A stretch of 64,000 nucleotides of DNA, from NCBI RefSeq assembly GCF_037963865.1, contig NZ_CP150170.1, positions 5,022,001 to 5,086,000 of the forward strand, read 5' to 3'. The position numbers and the translations under genes are program-made. The stretch comes from Paenibacillus sp. FSL R10-2734. GTDB taxonomy: Bacteria; Bacillota; Bacilli; Paenibacillales; Paenibacillaceae. The notes beneath the pieces were generated by a model that worked only from the letters and a program-made list of their open reading frames with translations, did not search any database and was not told where the DNA came from. Shown one piece after another: positions 29,050 to 36,924 of this stretch (positions are counted from its first letter, which is position 1; each line of letters opens with the position of its first letter).

Positions 29050-29907
29050 TCACCTCAATTCTTTCGCAATAATTCTCTCCAGCCATTTCCACGGGAGCAG
29101 CATTTTGCCTAAGATCAAGATCCGGGTACCTTTGCCGATAGGATACCGAAGCCTTGGTGACTTCATTTCAGTAATGCGACCGATAAGATCTGCCACTTGC
29201 CTTGGATCAGGTGCAGTTTCAGCGGTATGCTTAGAATATCGTAGAACAGCGTCCAGACGTTCTCTATAAGGAGAATCCTCACTTCGACGGATTTGTTCCA
29301 TTCCTTTTCCCCATATCGGAGTACGGAAGGAGCCAGGTTCAATTAATACTACACGTATTCCATAAGGAGACATTTCATGACGCAGACTTTCACTGAATCC
29401 TTCTACTGCAAATTTGGAAGCTGCATATGGCGCATACCCCGGAAACCCGGACAACCCGCTTATACTTCCCACGTTAATTATCGTACCACTTCTCTGTTCT
29501 CGCATAACTGGCAGCACAGCTTTTGTCACCGCCACTAATCCGAAAAAGTTCGTCTCCATTTGCTGACGCCATTCCTCCATAGATATCTCTTCTATGAAGC
29601 CGCCTATAGCAAAGCCTGCATTGTTTACCAGAACATCAATTCTTCCAAATGTTTCGTGCACTGAGGATATAACTGCCTGTATAGAATCACTATCGGTAAC
29701 ATCCATAGTCATGAAATGAAGCTGCTTTAAGAGTCCTGCTTGCTCTGCCTGTTGTTCAAGCTCGCCTTTACGACTCAAATCGCGCATGGTTGCTACAACT
29801 TTGAATCCCTGCCCAGCTAGTTTAAGAGCTGTGAGCAGTCCAAATCCACTAGAGGTTCCGGTTATTAAGGCCACTCGATCATGCATTCGATCTAGATGTG
29901 AATTCAT
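29050..29907 (-). CDS. Short-chain dehydrogenase/reductase
   Basis: 285 residues of the classical SDR type. TGTSSGFG (16-23) binds the cofactor, the NNAGFAIGG motif follows, the catalytic Ser is in VGSISG, and YAPYAASKFA gives the Tyr-x3-Lys pair. The C-terminal extension is typical of the oxidoreductases acting on hydrophobic alcohols or ketones. Substrate unknown. ATG after AAGGAGAG. Confidence 0.9.
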   Translation of the reverse strand: MNSHLDRMHDRVALITGTSSGFGLLTALKLAGQGFKVVATMRDLSRKGELEQQAEQAGLLKQLHFMTMDVTDSDSIQAVISSVHETFGRIDVLVNNAGFAIGGFIEEISMEEWRQQMETNFFGLVAVTKAVLPVMREQRSGTIINVGSISGLSGFPGYAPYAASKFAVEGFSESLRHEMSPYGIRVVLIEPGSFRTPIWGKGMEQIRRSEDSPYRERLDAVLRYSKHTAETAPDPRQVADLIGRITEMKSPRLRYPIGKGTRILILGKMLLPWKWLERIIAKELR

Positions 29908-29966
29908 ATTTGACTCTCCTTATGTTTCATTAATCCAAAAAAAGCAAACAAATGTTCTATTTCGGA

Positions 29967-29995
29967 TTGACTATCCATTAATTTCAAGTTATAGT
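29967..29995 (+). promoter_or_regulatory. Strong sigma-A promoter
   Basis: TTGACT, 17 bp, TATAGT, with predicted transcription start near 30002. It lies 110 bp upstream of the 30105 gene, and a perfect terminator hairpin comes between them. Confidence 0.7.
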
Positions 29996-30026
29996 AAGTG
30001 TATCATTTATATTTCTGCGGGAGAAG

Positions 30027-30072
30027 CACCTCGCAAGATAGGCATTCATGCCTATCTTGGAGGTGTTTTTTT
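30027..30072 (+). terminator. Leader terminator or attenuator
   Basis: Outer stem CACCTC/GAGGTG with one bulged G, inner perfect 12-bp stem CAAGATAGGCAT/ATGCCTATCTTG, loop TC, then TTTTTTT. It ends 33 bp before the start codon of the next gene and begins about 25 nt after the predicted transcription start. A transcript of about 70 nt would result when it acts. No competing antiterminator was recognised in the short leader. Confidence 0.85.
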
Positions 30073-30104
30073 GCGCGCATAGACTAATTAAGGAGCTGAA
30101 ACGA

Positions 30105-30881
30105 ATGTTTATTCACAAATTTAGTTATTTAAAGAGGTTCGTCCAATTGATCCTTGTAGTAGCTCTCCTCAACAGCAACCTTACAATGGCTGCTGCCGGT
30201 ACAGATTGGGATTCTGCCTTAGATGACATCAACGGCCTCCATGGTAATTATACCTCGCTTCAAACTGCCCTCAAGTCCGAAAGTTCAAGAATTCAGATGC
30301 TGCGCAAGCAGAATAATGAAACGCTGAAATCTATTCACTCTGTCATAGAGTCAACAGATAAGGCTCTGCTAGGTCGTTTATCTTCTGAAGCCACATCAGT
30401 GAAAAAGAAACACGCTCCCCTTCTGGAGCAATACAGCACACTCAGTAAGCAGTCTACCGCAGCGAAGAAAGCTAGAGACTTTAAGACAGCCACTCTCCTT
30501 GATCTGAGACGCAATAAGCTCAAGGCTGCAGTAGCCATCGCCCGAACTGAAATTAAGGCAAAGACAGATGCTTTGGCAACTGCCCGCAAGCAAACGGCTA
30601 CTAAGCTCAAGCCTATTAAAGATGCGCTGGCACCGATTTCAGCTTTGAAGAAGCAAATTACTGCCGCGAACAAAAATATCACTGTAGCACAGAAAGTTCG
30701 CTCAGAAGCAGATAAACAATATAAATCAGCTGTAAAACAAGGAGATGCGATTAAGGCAGCAACAGAAATGAGAATATCCTATGAGCAAATGATGCGAATT
30801 CATTCCATGCAGCAAAATATTTACAGCTGGGAGCATAAGATTGCATTAGCTATACACTCGGCAGAGTCTAAGCTTCCATAG
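30105..30881 (+). CDS. Secreted Ala/Lys-rich coiled-coil protein
   Basis: 258 residues from ATG at 30105 (AAGGAG nine bases upstream). The signal peptide spans about residues 1-30, ending MAAAG. The mature protein is almost entirely helical: repeated Lys/Ala/Ser-rich heptad-like stretches such as KARDFKTATLLDLRRNK and ARTEIKAKTDALATARKQ predict long coiled coils. There is no catalytic motif. It could be a cell-envelope spacer or an adhesin-like protein. Upstream promoter and hairpin suggest conditional expression. Confidence 0.75.
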   Translation: MFIHKFSYLKRFVQLILVVALLNSNLTMAAAGTDWDSALDDINGLHGNYTSLQTALKSESSRIQMLRKQNNETLKSIHSVIESTDKALLGRLSSEATSVKKKHAPLLEQYSTLSKQSTAAKKARDFKTATLLDLRRNKLKAAVAIARTEIKAKTDALATARKQTATKLKPIKDALAPISALKKQITAANKNITVAQKVRSEADKQYKSAVKQGDAIKAATEMRISYEQMMRIHSMQQNIYSWEHKIALAIHSAESKLP

Positions 30882-30902
30882 GTAGACTGATTATCGCCCT
30901 GT

Positions 30903-31715
30903 TTAAATCAGTTTCACCAATAGACTAATAAAACCGGCGGCCGGCTCGATCAGCAATTGTGCTAGCAATGTCCCTAGAAATCGTGAGCCCATCAATACGA
31001 CATATATTTTCCCAAGCTGGTTACGGTATTCTATATTTTCAGTTGCCTTATGAGTAATAAGACCAAGCTGCGGGTCGATAAATATGGTAAGCAGTATTGT
31101 CGCCAACCCATTAATTAAGCCTGAAGCTTGTGAAGCAGTCGTACTAAATTGCGGCATTAAATGAGCAGCATATAAAGACGATAAGACACCTACCGTATAG
31201 AACGCAGTAACAAAAACATTCATAATAATAAACCGTTTAGGGATCCCTAGGTATCTAAAGCTATATAAATTCATTTTTGGTTTTCTTATGTATTTTCTAG
31301 TATTCTTTAGCTGTCCGATCGTTACGCTCGTAAGCAGCTTAGGGATAGAGCCCTCGATCTCAAGCTTAGCGATAATTCTCCCAAACAGACCCACAAAGGT
31401 AGGGAATATGGCAATCGCTATTAAGGTGCCTAACGAGGAGGCTAATAGTATAATTCTCAAATAATTAATGAGCGGAAAATCAAGATGTATTTTGGCATAG
31501 TCTACGAATTTAGCCGTCAGTGGAGCTTGAATCATATTTGCTGTTCTTGATACGAGAACAATAATGCCTGTCAGAGACAGGGCAATAGCAATCTTGTTCA
31601 GCTTCACACCGGCGTATCTTACCGAATAGGATAAGGTTTCCGCTGTGTGAATAATCATTGTAAGCAAGCATACTACAATCAAACTGTTTACCATTTGTAG
31701 ATTCATCTCCATCAA
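30903..31715 (-). CDS. amj: Amj-family lipid II flippase
   Basis: About 270 residues with seven to eight transmembrane segments. It matches the YdaH/Amj family in length and in the N-terminal HTAETLSYSVRYAGV motif. In B. subtilis Amj flips the lipid-linked peptidoglycan precursor when MurJ is absent and is induced by cell-envelope stress. The start is uncertain: TTG at 31715, ATG at 31712 and ATG at 31694 are possible, the last aligning best with the family N-terminus. It follows the DUF2809 gene by 4 bp. Confidence 0.88.
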   Translation of the reverse strand: MMEMNLQMVNSLIVVCLLTMIIHTAETLSYSVRYAGVKLNKIAIALSLTGIIVLVSRTANMIQAPLTAKFVDYAKIHLDFPLINYLRIILLASSLGTLIAIAIFPTFVGLFGRIIAKLEIEGSIPKLLTSVTIGQLKNTRKYIRKPKMNLYSFRYLGIPKRFIIMNVFVTAFYTVGVLSSLYAAHLMPQFSTTASQASGLINGLATILLTIFIDPQLGLITHKATENIEYRNQLGKIYVVLMGSRFLGTLLAQLLIEPAAGFISLLVKLI

Positions 31716-31719
31716 AAGC

Positions 31720-32130
31720 CTATTTATCTATCCGGTGCAGTTTTGCGCGAAAGTATTGATCCAGTCCATAAGAAAGTGTTATTCCAACGGTATATCGAAC
31801 AAGATCAATCCATAGGAACCCTTTTCCGAGAATCAACCCGCCGAGTATGGTAGCACGGATGCTGTTGATCCACTTTGCCTGATAAAGTTGGCTAAATTCT
31901 ATACCGAAGCTAAACATTAGACTCCACACCAAAGCGATCCATAGTTTCCGATTCACTAGCAGTACACGAAATATAAAGTAAACCATGCTACCCCAAAGTG
32001 CATCTCCAAAATGTCTCGAAACAAACGAGGGTAGCTGTTCCGAGAATGCTCTTGAGCTTAACCCTAGTACAATGACAATAAAACAGATACAAATGTACAG
32101 CAGTCTTTCTTTAAAAAAACCAAGTCTCAT
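31720..32130 (-). CDS. DUF2809 membrane protein
   Basis: 136 residues from ATG at 32130 (AGAGG before it). Four transmembrane segments, with the family motif GDALWGSMVYFIFR near residue 40 and SFGIEFSQLYQ after it. Function unknown in the family. It appears to share a transcription unit with amj, four bases apart, so envelope function is possible by association only. Confidence 0.8.
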   Translation of the reverse strand: MRLGFFKERLLYICICFIVIVLGLSSRAFSEQLPSFVSRHFGDALWGSMVYFIFRVLLVNRKLWIALVWSLMFSFGIEFSQLYQAKWINSIRATILGGLILGKGFLWIDLVRYTVGITLSYGLDQYFRAKLHRIDK

Positions 32131-32151
32131 GTTCAACCTCTATCACCTGCT

Positions 32152-32730
32152 TTACACTTCGGATTTCCACAATCGTTCCACACTTGTAAGCTCTAAGTCA
32201 TTAAATTCCAGTTTATAAATATCTGGTTTGGACGTTTGTTCAAAGAACTCATAACCATATTCCTTATTGAAGTAATTCAAGATAATGGTCATGATATTCC
32301 CGTGCGTGCCTAGTGCAATTTTGCCACCTTTATGCTGCTGGATCAATTGCTTTATTATAGGGATCGCACGCTCTTGAGCTTCCTGAGTGCTCTCTCCATT
32401 TGGCATTTTATAATGTAAGTCTATAAACGATGTCCGAATACCCTGAAGAAATTCTTGCTCACTGATCTCAATCTCCACGCTTGCGATGGCTCTTTCTCTA
32501 AGTTCCTCGTACAGCTCAATTTCTTGATCCGATGCCTCAGCCAAATACTTTATCGTATCTATGGCTCGTCTATAAGGACTAGAGACAAAATATGTGATCT
32601 CTTCCTCCGCCAATATTTCTTTAATTTTGTTAGCACCCTCATGCCCTTTATCAGATAACCCTCGTTCCCTCTCATCTCCAAGCACAAAAGGTGAGACTGC
32701 ATGCCTAATCATATAAATATAAGTCTTCAT
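32152..32730 (-). CDS. Histidine phosphatase family protein
   Basis: 192 residues. MIRHAVSPF supplies the phospho-histidine at residue 9; the usual RHG is RHA. VSSPYRRAIDTI carries the second arginine, NGESTQEAQERA the acidic helix, and LGTHGNIMTII the second His. All catalytic positions are therefore present. The family covers phosphoglycerate mutases to general phosphatases; the specific substrate is not inferred. It lies 18 bp after the Nudix gene. Confidence 0.88.
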   Translation of the reverse strand: MKTYIYMIRHAVSPFVLGDERERGLSDKGHEGANKIKEILAEEEITYFVSSPYRRAIDTIKYLAEASDQEIELYEELRERAIASVEIEISEQEFLQGIRTSFIDLHYKMPNGESTQEAQERAIPIIKQLIQQHKGGKIALGTHGNIMTIILNYFNKEYGYEFFEQTSKPDIYKLEFNDLELTSVERLWKSEV

Positions 32731-32748
32731 GAATTACTCCTCTCCAGC

Positions 32749-33231
32749 TCACTCAAATATCGTTTTTGCAACCTCGCGGTCTTTCTTGAAAATCTCCACT
32801 GGATAAGGAATGGCCATCTCGGGCAGCTCCCCCTCATTAAAAAACTTAAATTCTTCGATTTCCCCATCCATCGCTCTCAGCGTTCCACGGATGATAGAAC
32901 ACTCAAACACAATGACTGTATATTCCACCTGATCTCCATTGCCATATTCGTATCTATATTTCCCTCCACCAAAAACCCCAAGAATGGAAATCGGATGCAC
33001 CATTAATCCAGTTTCTTCATACACTTCTCTGCGCAAAGTTCTTCCCGGACGCTCTCCTGGCTCGATGGCTCCTGCTGGCAATCCCCACAAGGATTCTTCA
33101 GGTTTTCGAATAAACAGGATTTCATCCTCTTTATTTCTTATTACTGCAGCAACGGAAGGCATCATTAATAATTCTGAACCCACTTTTCCTCGGATCTCCT
33201 GATAATACTCAGACATCGACACGTTGTTCAT
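32749..33231 (-). CDS. Nudix hydrolase
   Basis: About 160 residues. The Nudix box GAIEPGERPGRTLRREVYEE(TGL) fits the full Gx5Ex7REUxEExGU pattern, so metal-dependent hydrolysis of a nucleoside diphosphate derivative is expected. The start is not certain: ATG at 33231 just after AGAGGATGG is used, while ATG at 33216 is possible. Together with the histidine phosphatase it forms a small phosphate-ester metabolism pair. Confidence 0.88.
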   Translation of the reverse strand: MNNVSMSEYYQEIRGKVGSELLMMPSVAAVIRNKEDEILFIRKPEESLWGLPAGAIEPGERPGRTLRREVYEETGLMVHPISILGVFGGGKYRYEYGNGDQVEYTVIVFECSIIRGTLRAMDGEIEEFKFFNEGELPEMAIPYPVEIFKKDREVAKTIFE

Positions 33232-33363
33232 CCATCCTCTCACACCGTTTAGTAGAACATCTTGAAGTTGTTTCCTCTAGCTTCCCAAAAACCCACATTA
33301 TGTATATATTAGACATCTCTGTGATGGAATCCTTTAGATTCGGCAATATGCTTAGTGTGGAAC

Positions 33364-33408
33364 AAAAAAAGCTTCCGAACGGCTCAATAGTTCCTGAGGT
33401 CCGGAAGC
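33364..33408 (-). terminator. Terminator of the small-ORF locus
   Basis: GCTTCCG/CGGAAGC with an inner partial pairing, followed on the minus strand by TTTTTTTG. It lies 27 bp after the stop of the 26-codon ORF and defines the 3' end of a short transcript. Confidence 0.85.
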
Positions 33409-33434
33409 AATTACAATGAGGTGAGTCTTTGAAC

Positions 33435-33515
33435 TTAGTGTTTCCCTTTGTAGCCGGCAAGCTGAATGATCATGATGACAAGAACGAGCAAGGAAATGAG
33501 CTGATCAATACTCAT
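33435..33515 (-). CDS. 26-residue hydrophobic peptide, type I toxin-like candidate
   Basis: ATG at 33515 follows a near-ideal GGAGGCGG Shine-Dalgarno. The peptide MSIDQLISLLVLVIMIIQLA plus GYKGKH has a single membrane helix and a basic tail, which is the profile of small membrane toxins (TxpA/BsrG and holin-like toxins). A terminator follows 27 bp later, giving an independent short transcript. A second ORF overlaps its start. No antisense RNA promoter was identified with confidence, so toxin function is an inference. Confidence 0.6.
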   Translation of the reverse strand: MSIDQLISLLVLVIMIIQLAGYKGKH

Positions 33516-33564
33516 CTGCGTCCGCCTCCAATCCCAAAAACAAGGATGGCTCTTCGGACGGCAT
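33505..33564 (-). CDS. 19-codon ORF overlapping the start of the hydrophobic peptide
   Basis: ATG at 33564 after GGGAGAGGAA opens MPSEEPSLFLGLEADADEY, which stops at 33505 and overlaps the 26-codon ORF by 11 bp in another frame. Such an arrangement would couple translation of the hydrophobic peptide to this ORF, as mok does for hok. The peptide is acidic and soluble, with no other recognisable feature. Confidence 0.4.
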   Translation of the reverse strand: MPSEEPSLFLGLEADADEY

Positions 33565-33643
33565 TTCCTCTCCCAAGGACACTGCTTCGTTCCCCTTTTA
33601 CACATTATGTAACGTGAGTTCCATTTATTACTTATAAAATGAC

Positions 33644-34108
33644 TTATCCATCCGTACGAGCTAGCTCTTTCTCCACGTCATCCAGTTGGTCTTCGCCGAA
33701 CACCTTAAACCCATTTTGCCGTAATAACTCCGCAGTTGTACCTTCTCCTAGCACCTTCGTGTCCATAAAAGTTCCATCATAAATATACAGACTACCACAA
33801 GAAGGACTATCCTGTTTTAAAATCGCTAACGCAATTTGATGTTCTGTAGCCAGCTTCAGCGTTGCTTGAGCACCTTTCATAAAGGGCTCTGTAACATCGG
33901 CACCTGCGCCTGTCACTACCCGCTCCCCTTGTCTTTGCGCATCTGGACGAGGTGTTGACAAACCACCGACTACCTCAGGACAAATATGGACAAACCGTCC
34001 TTCCTCATACCACTTCAGGAATCGAGCATCGAGACACGGAACATCGCCATTATCATAACGCACTTTATGTCCTAACAGACATGCACTTACTAGAATCTTC
34101 CCTGTCAT
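33644..34108 (-). CDS. DUF523 family protein
   Basis: 154 residues from ATG at 34108 (GGTGGAG before it). The family signature SACLLGHKVRYDNGD at the N-terminus, CPEVVGGLSTPRPDAQ, then LKQDSPSCGSLYIYDG and a following Lys are intact, including three conserved Cys. Family members are widespread and of unknown biochemical activity, with a possible metal or sulfur link through these cysteines. Monocistronic. Confidence 0.9.
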   Translation of the reverse strand: MTGKILVSACLLGHKVRYDNGDVPCLDARFLKWYEEGRFVHICPEVVGGLSTPRPDAQRQGERVVTGAGADVTEPFMKGAQATLKLATEHQIALAILKQDSPSCGSLYIYDGTFMDTKVLGEGTTAELLRQNGFKVFGEDQLDDVEKELARTDG

Positions 34109-34254
34109 CGTGATCTCCACCACTCCGTCTAGTATTTAATATATGGCTATATTATTTACGACACGAACTTGATATGCAATAACGATAGGCTTATCCCAGA
34201 AATGTTTGTGCTCCATATACAAAAGAATGCTCATGATCACCATATAAGAGCCCA

Positions 34255-34806
34255 TCAATCTTGATATTGAGGGATCTTTTCACTCCGATACCGACTCCAG
34301 CAAGTCCATAATAAGTCTGCCATAAAGTAAAGACCCACCACAGGAAGTATGATTTCCCAAACGGGTTGGACTCGAAAATATATAAGATTCATAAGTGGCT
34401 GAATCCCATATACACAAGCTACCGAAAGCGCCCACCAATATAGAGAGAAACGAAGGCAAATATGTCCTTTCAGTTGATAAGGCATCCCTGAGTAATCCCA
34501 CCATTGCTTTTGAAATACAGTCTTAAGCAGCCAACCGCTCACATATTCAACCGCTGAGGGAATAACTAACGCGAGAAGGAGGAGCAGGGGAAAAGGCAGG
34601 GTTAAGTCTCTGGCAATCAGTAGAAGCAGTGGTGCGAATCCATACATTGGTTTAAAAGGACCTTTTAGAAACCCCTCTTTGCGAAAGCTTCCATTACTGT
34701 ATAAGTTGTATGTACCTTCCAATACCCAGCCTAAAAAAGAGTAGATCATAAAATAAAAAAAATATTGCTCCGTATCTCCGCTTGAAGAAAATATAGAAGT
34801 CATCAT
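34255..34806 (-). CDS. CmpB-type putative ABC transporter membrane protein
   Basis: 183 residues. The N-terminal signature YFFYFMIYSFLGWVLEG and FKPMYGFAPLLLL match the ABC_trans_CmpB family, a four- to five-helix membrane protein named for a proposed transporter role. No ATPase gene is adjacent, so transport is unproven. A small hydrophobic protein in Bacillales envelopes is the safe description. It begins at ATGATG after GGAGTGG. Confidence 0.82.
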   Translation of the reverse strand: MMTSIFSSSGDTEQYFFYFMIYSFLGWVLEGTYNLYSNGSFRKEGFLKGPFKPMYGFAPLLLLIARDLTLPFPLLLLLALVIPSAVEYVSGWLLKTVFQKQWWDYSGMPYQLKGHICLRFSLYWWALSVACVYGIQPLMNLIYFRVQPVWEIILPVVGLYFMADLLWTCWSRYRSEKIPQYQD

Positions 34807-34910
34807 GTTTATACCCCACTCCTAGTTGTCATTATTTTCTTACATATCCATCCGGCCCTATTATGCCTTAATCCTTCAGGAGATATGCGCACCAGGTATA
34901 AATCAAGAAA

Positions 34911-34940
34911 TAAAAAAAGACATAACCCAATGGTTATGTC
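34911..34940 (-). terminator. Intrinsic terminator
   Basis: Perfect 9-bp stem GACATAACC/GGTTATGTC, loop of four, followed on the minus strand by TTTTTTTAT. It lies 49 bp past the stop of the 34989-35174 gene. Confidence 0.9.
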
Positions 34941-34988
34941 TTCATTACACAATATAAGGAGTGCAGCGGATTCTCTATCATTTCACTC

Positions 34989-35174
34989 TTATGTTTTACG
35001 CTCTTCTTGATCCTGAACCGGTATCCGCGGCTGATCATCGCATTGTTTCTGTATCGTATCCATTGTAAGCTCACTGCGTACGCCAAAGTTTGAACCATAC
35101 TTTTTCTCAAAATTCCCTACTAATGCCTCACCGCGTTTTTGCCGATATCGACTATTCTCATTCCGACTACGCAT
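34989..35174 (-). CDS. Small basic hypothetical protein
   Basis: 61 residues from ATG at 35174 with GGGAGGAAA upstream. Arg/Glu/Asn-rich N-terminus (MRSRNENSRYRQKRGEAL) followed by VGNFEKKYGSNFGVRSELTM; no signal or membrane helix. A short soluble protein like those found alongside spore or stress genes in Bacillales, but the family is not recognised. It has its own terminator. Confidence 0.6.
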   Translation of the reverse strand: MRSRNENSRYRQKRGEALVGNFEKKYGSNFGVRSELTMDTIQKQCDDQPRIPVQDQEERKT

Positions 35175-35302
35175 TTCATTTCCTCCCTGCAACAAGAATG
35201 GCTGAGATCCGTGAAAATTGCGAAAAGCTACGACGAGCTTGGAGAAAACACTCTGATGAGGTTGTACCTGAATTCATTATACAATAATTTCTAATATCAT
35301 CT

Positions 35303-35336
35303 CAAAAAAAACAGACTGCCTCAAAGGTCAGCCTGT
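35303..35336 (-). terminator. Terminator of the 59-codon gene
   Basis: ACAGGCTG/CAGTCTGT stem with one G-U and a 10-nt loop, followed on the minus strand by TTTTTTTT. It lies 13 bp past the stop at 35349. Confidence 0.8.
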
Positions 35337-35348
35337 CTTCCGAATCAT

Positions 35349-35528
35349 TTAGTCTAAATTGTTGGGAAGCGGATCTGGGTGTGAGGACTCTGCCGGCTTG
35401 GCTACCCAATCATCTGCTTCTGGCTCGATGTCCACACCATTCTCCATCTTCTTAATTTCAGCTAATGAATCGCCGTCTTTATTTTCCTTGTTGCGGATTT
35501 CCGCTTCATCTTGAGAATAATCTGACAT
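35349..35528 (-). CDS. 59-residue acidic hypothetical protein
   Basis: ATG at 35528 after GGAGGATTTC opens a frame of 59 codons (MSDYSQDEAEIRNKENKD... ending LPNNLD), stop at 35349, followed by a good terminator. The strong Shine-Dalgarno and terminator support a real gene. The protein is acidic (Asp/Glu-rich), without signal peptide or hydrophobic segment, and no family is recognised. It resembles other short hydrophilic proteins of this genus. Confidence 0.65.
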   Translation of the reverse strand: MSDYSQDEAEIRNKENKDGDSLAEIKKMENGVDIEPEADDWVAKPAESSHPDPLPNNLD

Positions 35529-35619
35529 GTGAAATCCTCCTCAGGGCTTTGCTTTATTTGGTACCTTAGTTATAGTTACCCGATGGAGTGTTTTACAAAC
35601 ATGGTTACGATTAATGAAT

Positions 35620-36306
35620 TTATGGGTACATGATCCAAGCCACCAACGGAGCGATACATGAGCCAACAATAGCGCAGACGGTCATTGCAACAGAACTCAT
35701 TGAAACAGATTCTGCACCATATTCCAGCGCCTTTGCAGTTCCTAGTGCATGAGAACCTGTCCCTAAACCGATTCCAATGCCAAGCTCACTTCGAATTCTA
35801 AACAGCTTTATAATCAAAGGACCGCCAATCGCACCCGTAAATCCGGCAATCATAACAAATACGGAGGTTAGAGAGGAGTCCCCACCTAAACCATTTGAGA
35901 TCTGTATGGCCACAGGTGTTGTGATAGATTTTGGTAATATAGATAGAACATACAATTTAGAGAATCCTAGCCCTGACGCCAAAAGCAAACCACTAAACAT
36001 CCCTAGTAACAACCCTACAATAGCCCCCCCCAGGATGGCCGGAAGATTCTCAACTAACACATTACGTTGTTTATACAATGGGTAAGCTAACGCCACTACA
36101 GCAGGACCGAGCAATTGATTAATCCATTTTCCGCCTATCATATATGTATCATACGGAATATGAAAAAATAGTAGTATGGCTACAACAAGCACTGTTGATG
36201 TAAGCACGGGAATGAGTACAGGAATATGAAAACGTCTATATATCATTGACATCATCAAATAAATAGCAACATTAAGCAGGACGATCCCTGTCGCGAGAAT
36301 AAACAT
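35620..36306 (-). CDS. lrgB: LrgB/CidB-family membrane protein
   Basis: 228 residues with seven to eight transmembrane segments. LGPAVVALAYPLYKQRN, LPKSITTPVAIQIS and GLGTGSHALGTAKALE are characteristic of LrgB/YohK. Together with the upstream CidA/LrgA-type protein it makes the holin-like pair linked to control of murein hydrolase activity and, in some species, transport of pyruvate or other small metabolites. Its start overlaps the upstream stop by one base (both at 36306). Confidence 0.9.
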   Translation of the reverse strand: MFILATGIVLLNVAIYLMMSMIYRRFHIPVLIPVLTSTVLVVAILLFFHIPYDTYMIGGKWINQLLGPAVVALAYPLYKQRNVLVENLPAILGGAIVGLLLGMFSGLLLASGLGFSKLYVLSILPKSITTPVAIQISNGLGGDSSLTSVFVMIAGFTGAIGGPLIIKLFRIRSELGIGIGLGTGSHALGTAKALEYGAESVSMSSVAMTVCAIVGSCIAPLVAWIMYP

Positions 36307-36716
36307 TATATTTCCTTCCCCTTTTCGCTAAAGCTCTTGCTGCTCCATCTCGCTTTGCTCTTGCCTTTCATATTTGAAAGCCATTGACTGGTATGGGCTG
36401 CTGCTGCAATGGTGAGCACGCTGCTAACGATAAGGATCAAGATTAACAGCAAGCCTCTCCCGCTAAAAATATCCATATGCTTCACAATCCCAACCGTCGC
36501 TGGAATAAAAAATAATGGCAGGTAGGCTAATATCGTTGTTGCACCATCCTCAATCCACTTCACTGGTACGACCTTGGTTAACAATAAAACAAAGAGCAGC
36601 AGTAATCCGACGATACTTCCAGAAACGGGAAGATGCAGCTGCTTTTGCAGGAAGTCTCCAGCCAAGTAGAACAAATAAAGCAGGAGCACTTGGATAATAA
36701 TGCGAATGATTTTCAT
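36306..36716 (-). CDS. CidA/LrgA-family holin-like protein
   Basis: 136 residues from ATG at 36716 (GAAGGGAT before it). Four helices with the family signature FYLAGDFLQKQLHLPVSGSIVGLLLLF and FFIPATVGIVKH. Partner of the LrgB-type protein immediately downstream. No lytSR-like regulator is in the window. Confidence 0.9.
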   Translation of the reverse strand: MKIIRIIIQVLLLYLFYLAGDFLQKQLHLPVSGSIVGLLLLFVLLLTKVVPVKWIEDGATTILAYLPLFFIPATVGIVKHMDIFSGRGLLLILILIVSSVLTIAAAAHTSQWLSNMKGKSKARWSSKSFSEKGKEI

Positions 36717-36836
36717 GATGCAGGATCCCTTCATTATTAAATTAATTCGATAAAGCTAAAACTAGGTCACCTCAATAAGAGTATCAGAGTTTTCATGAAA
36801 ATTTCAATTACTTTTCGAATCTTGTAAGAAATAAAC

Positions 36837-36886
36837 AAAAAATCCTGCAAAGTCTCTAGAACGCCGGAGACTTTGCAGGATTTTTT
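36837..36886. terminator. Strong terminator between nitroreductase and LrgA genes
   Basis: 16-bp perfect stem (arms 36841-36856 and 36867-36882, AATCCTGCAAAGTCTC), loop of ten, with A/T tracts on both sides. On the minus strand it follows the nitroreductase gene by about 40 bp. Confidence 0.93.
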
Positions 36887-36924
36887 GTTTCGTTACACGG
36901 CTCAAAAATGAAGTTCCAGCTTAG

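Noticed and set aside
30048..30104. Extension of the coiled-coil protein upstream to 30048
   Set aside because: The extension would place the start inside the terminator hairpin, while an SD sits before the ATG at 30105.
33429..33617. 62-codon plus-strand frame over the small-ORF locus
   Set aside because: No Shine-Dalgarno, unusual composition, and the minus-strand ORFs with SD and terminator explain the sequence better.
35090..35287. 65-codon plus-strand frame opposite the 61-codon gene
   Set aside because: Overlaps a minus-strand gene with a strong SD and terminator; no SD of its own.
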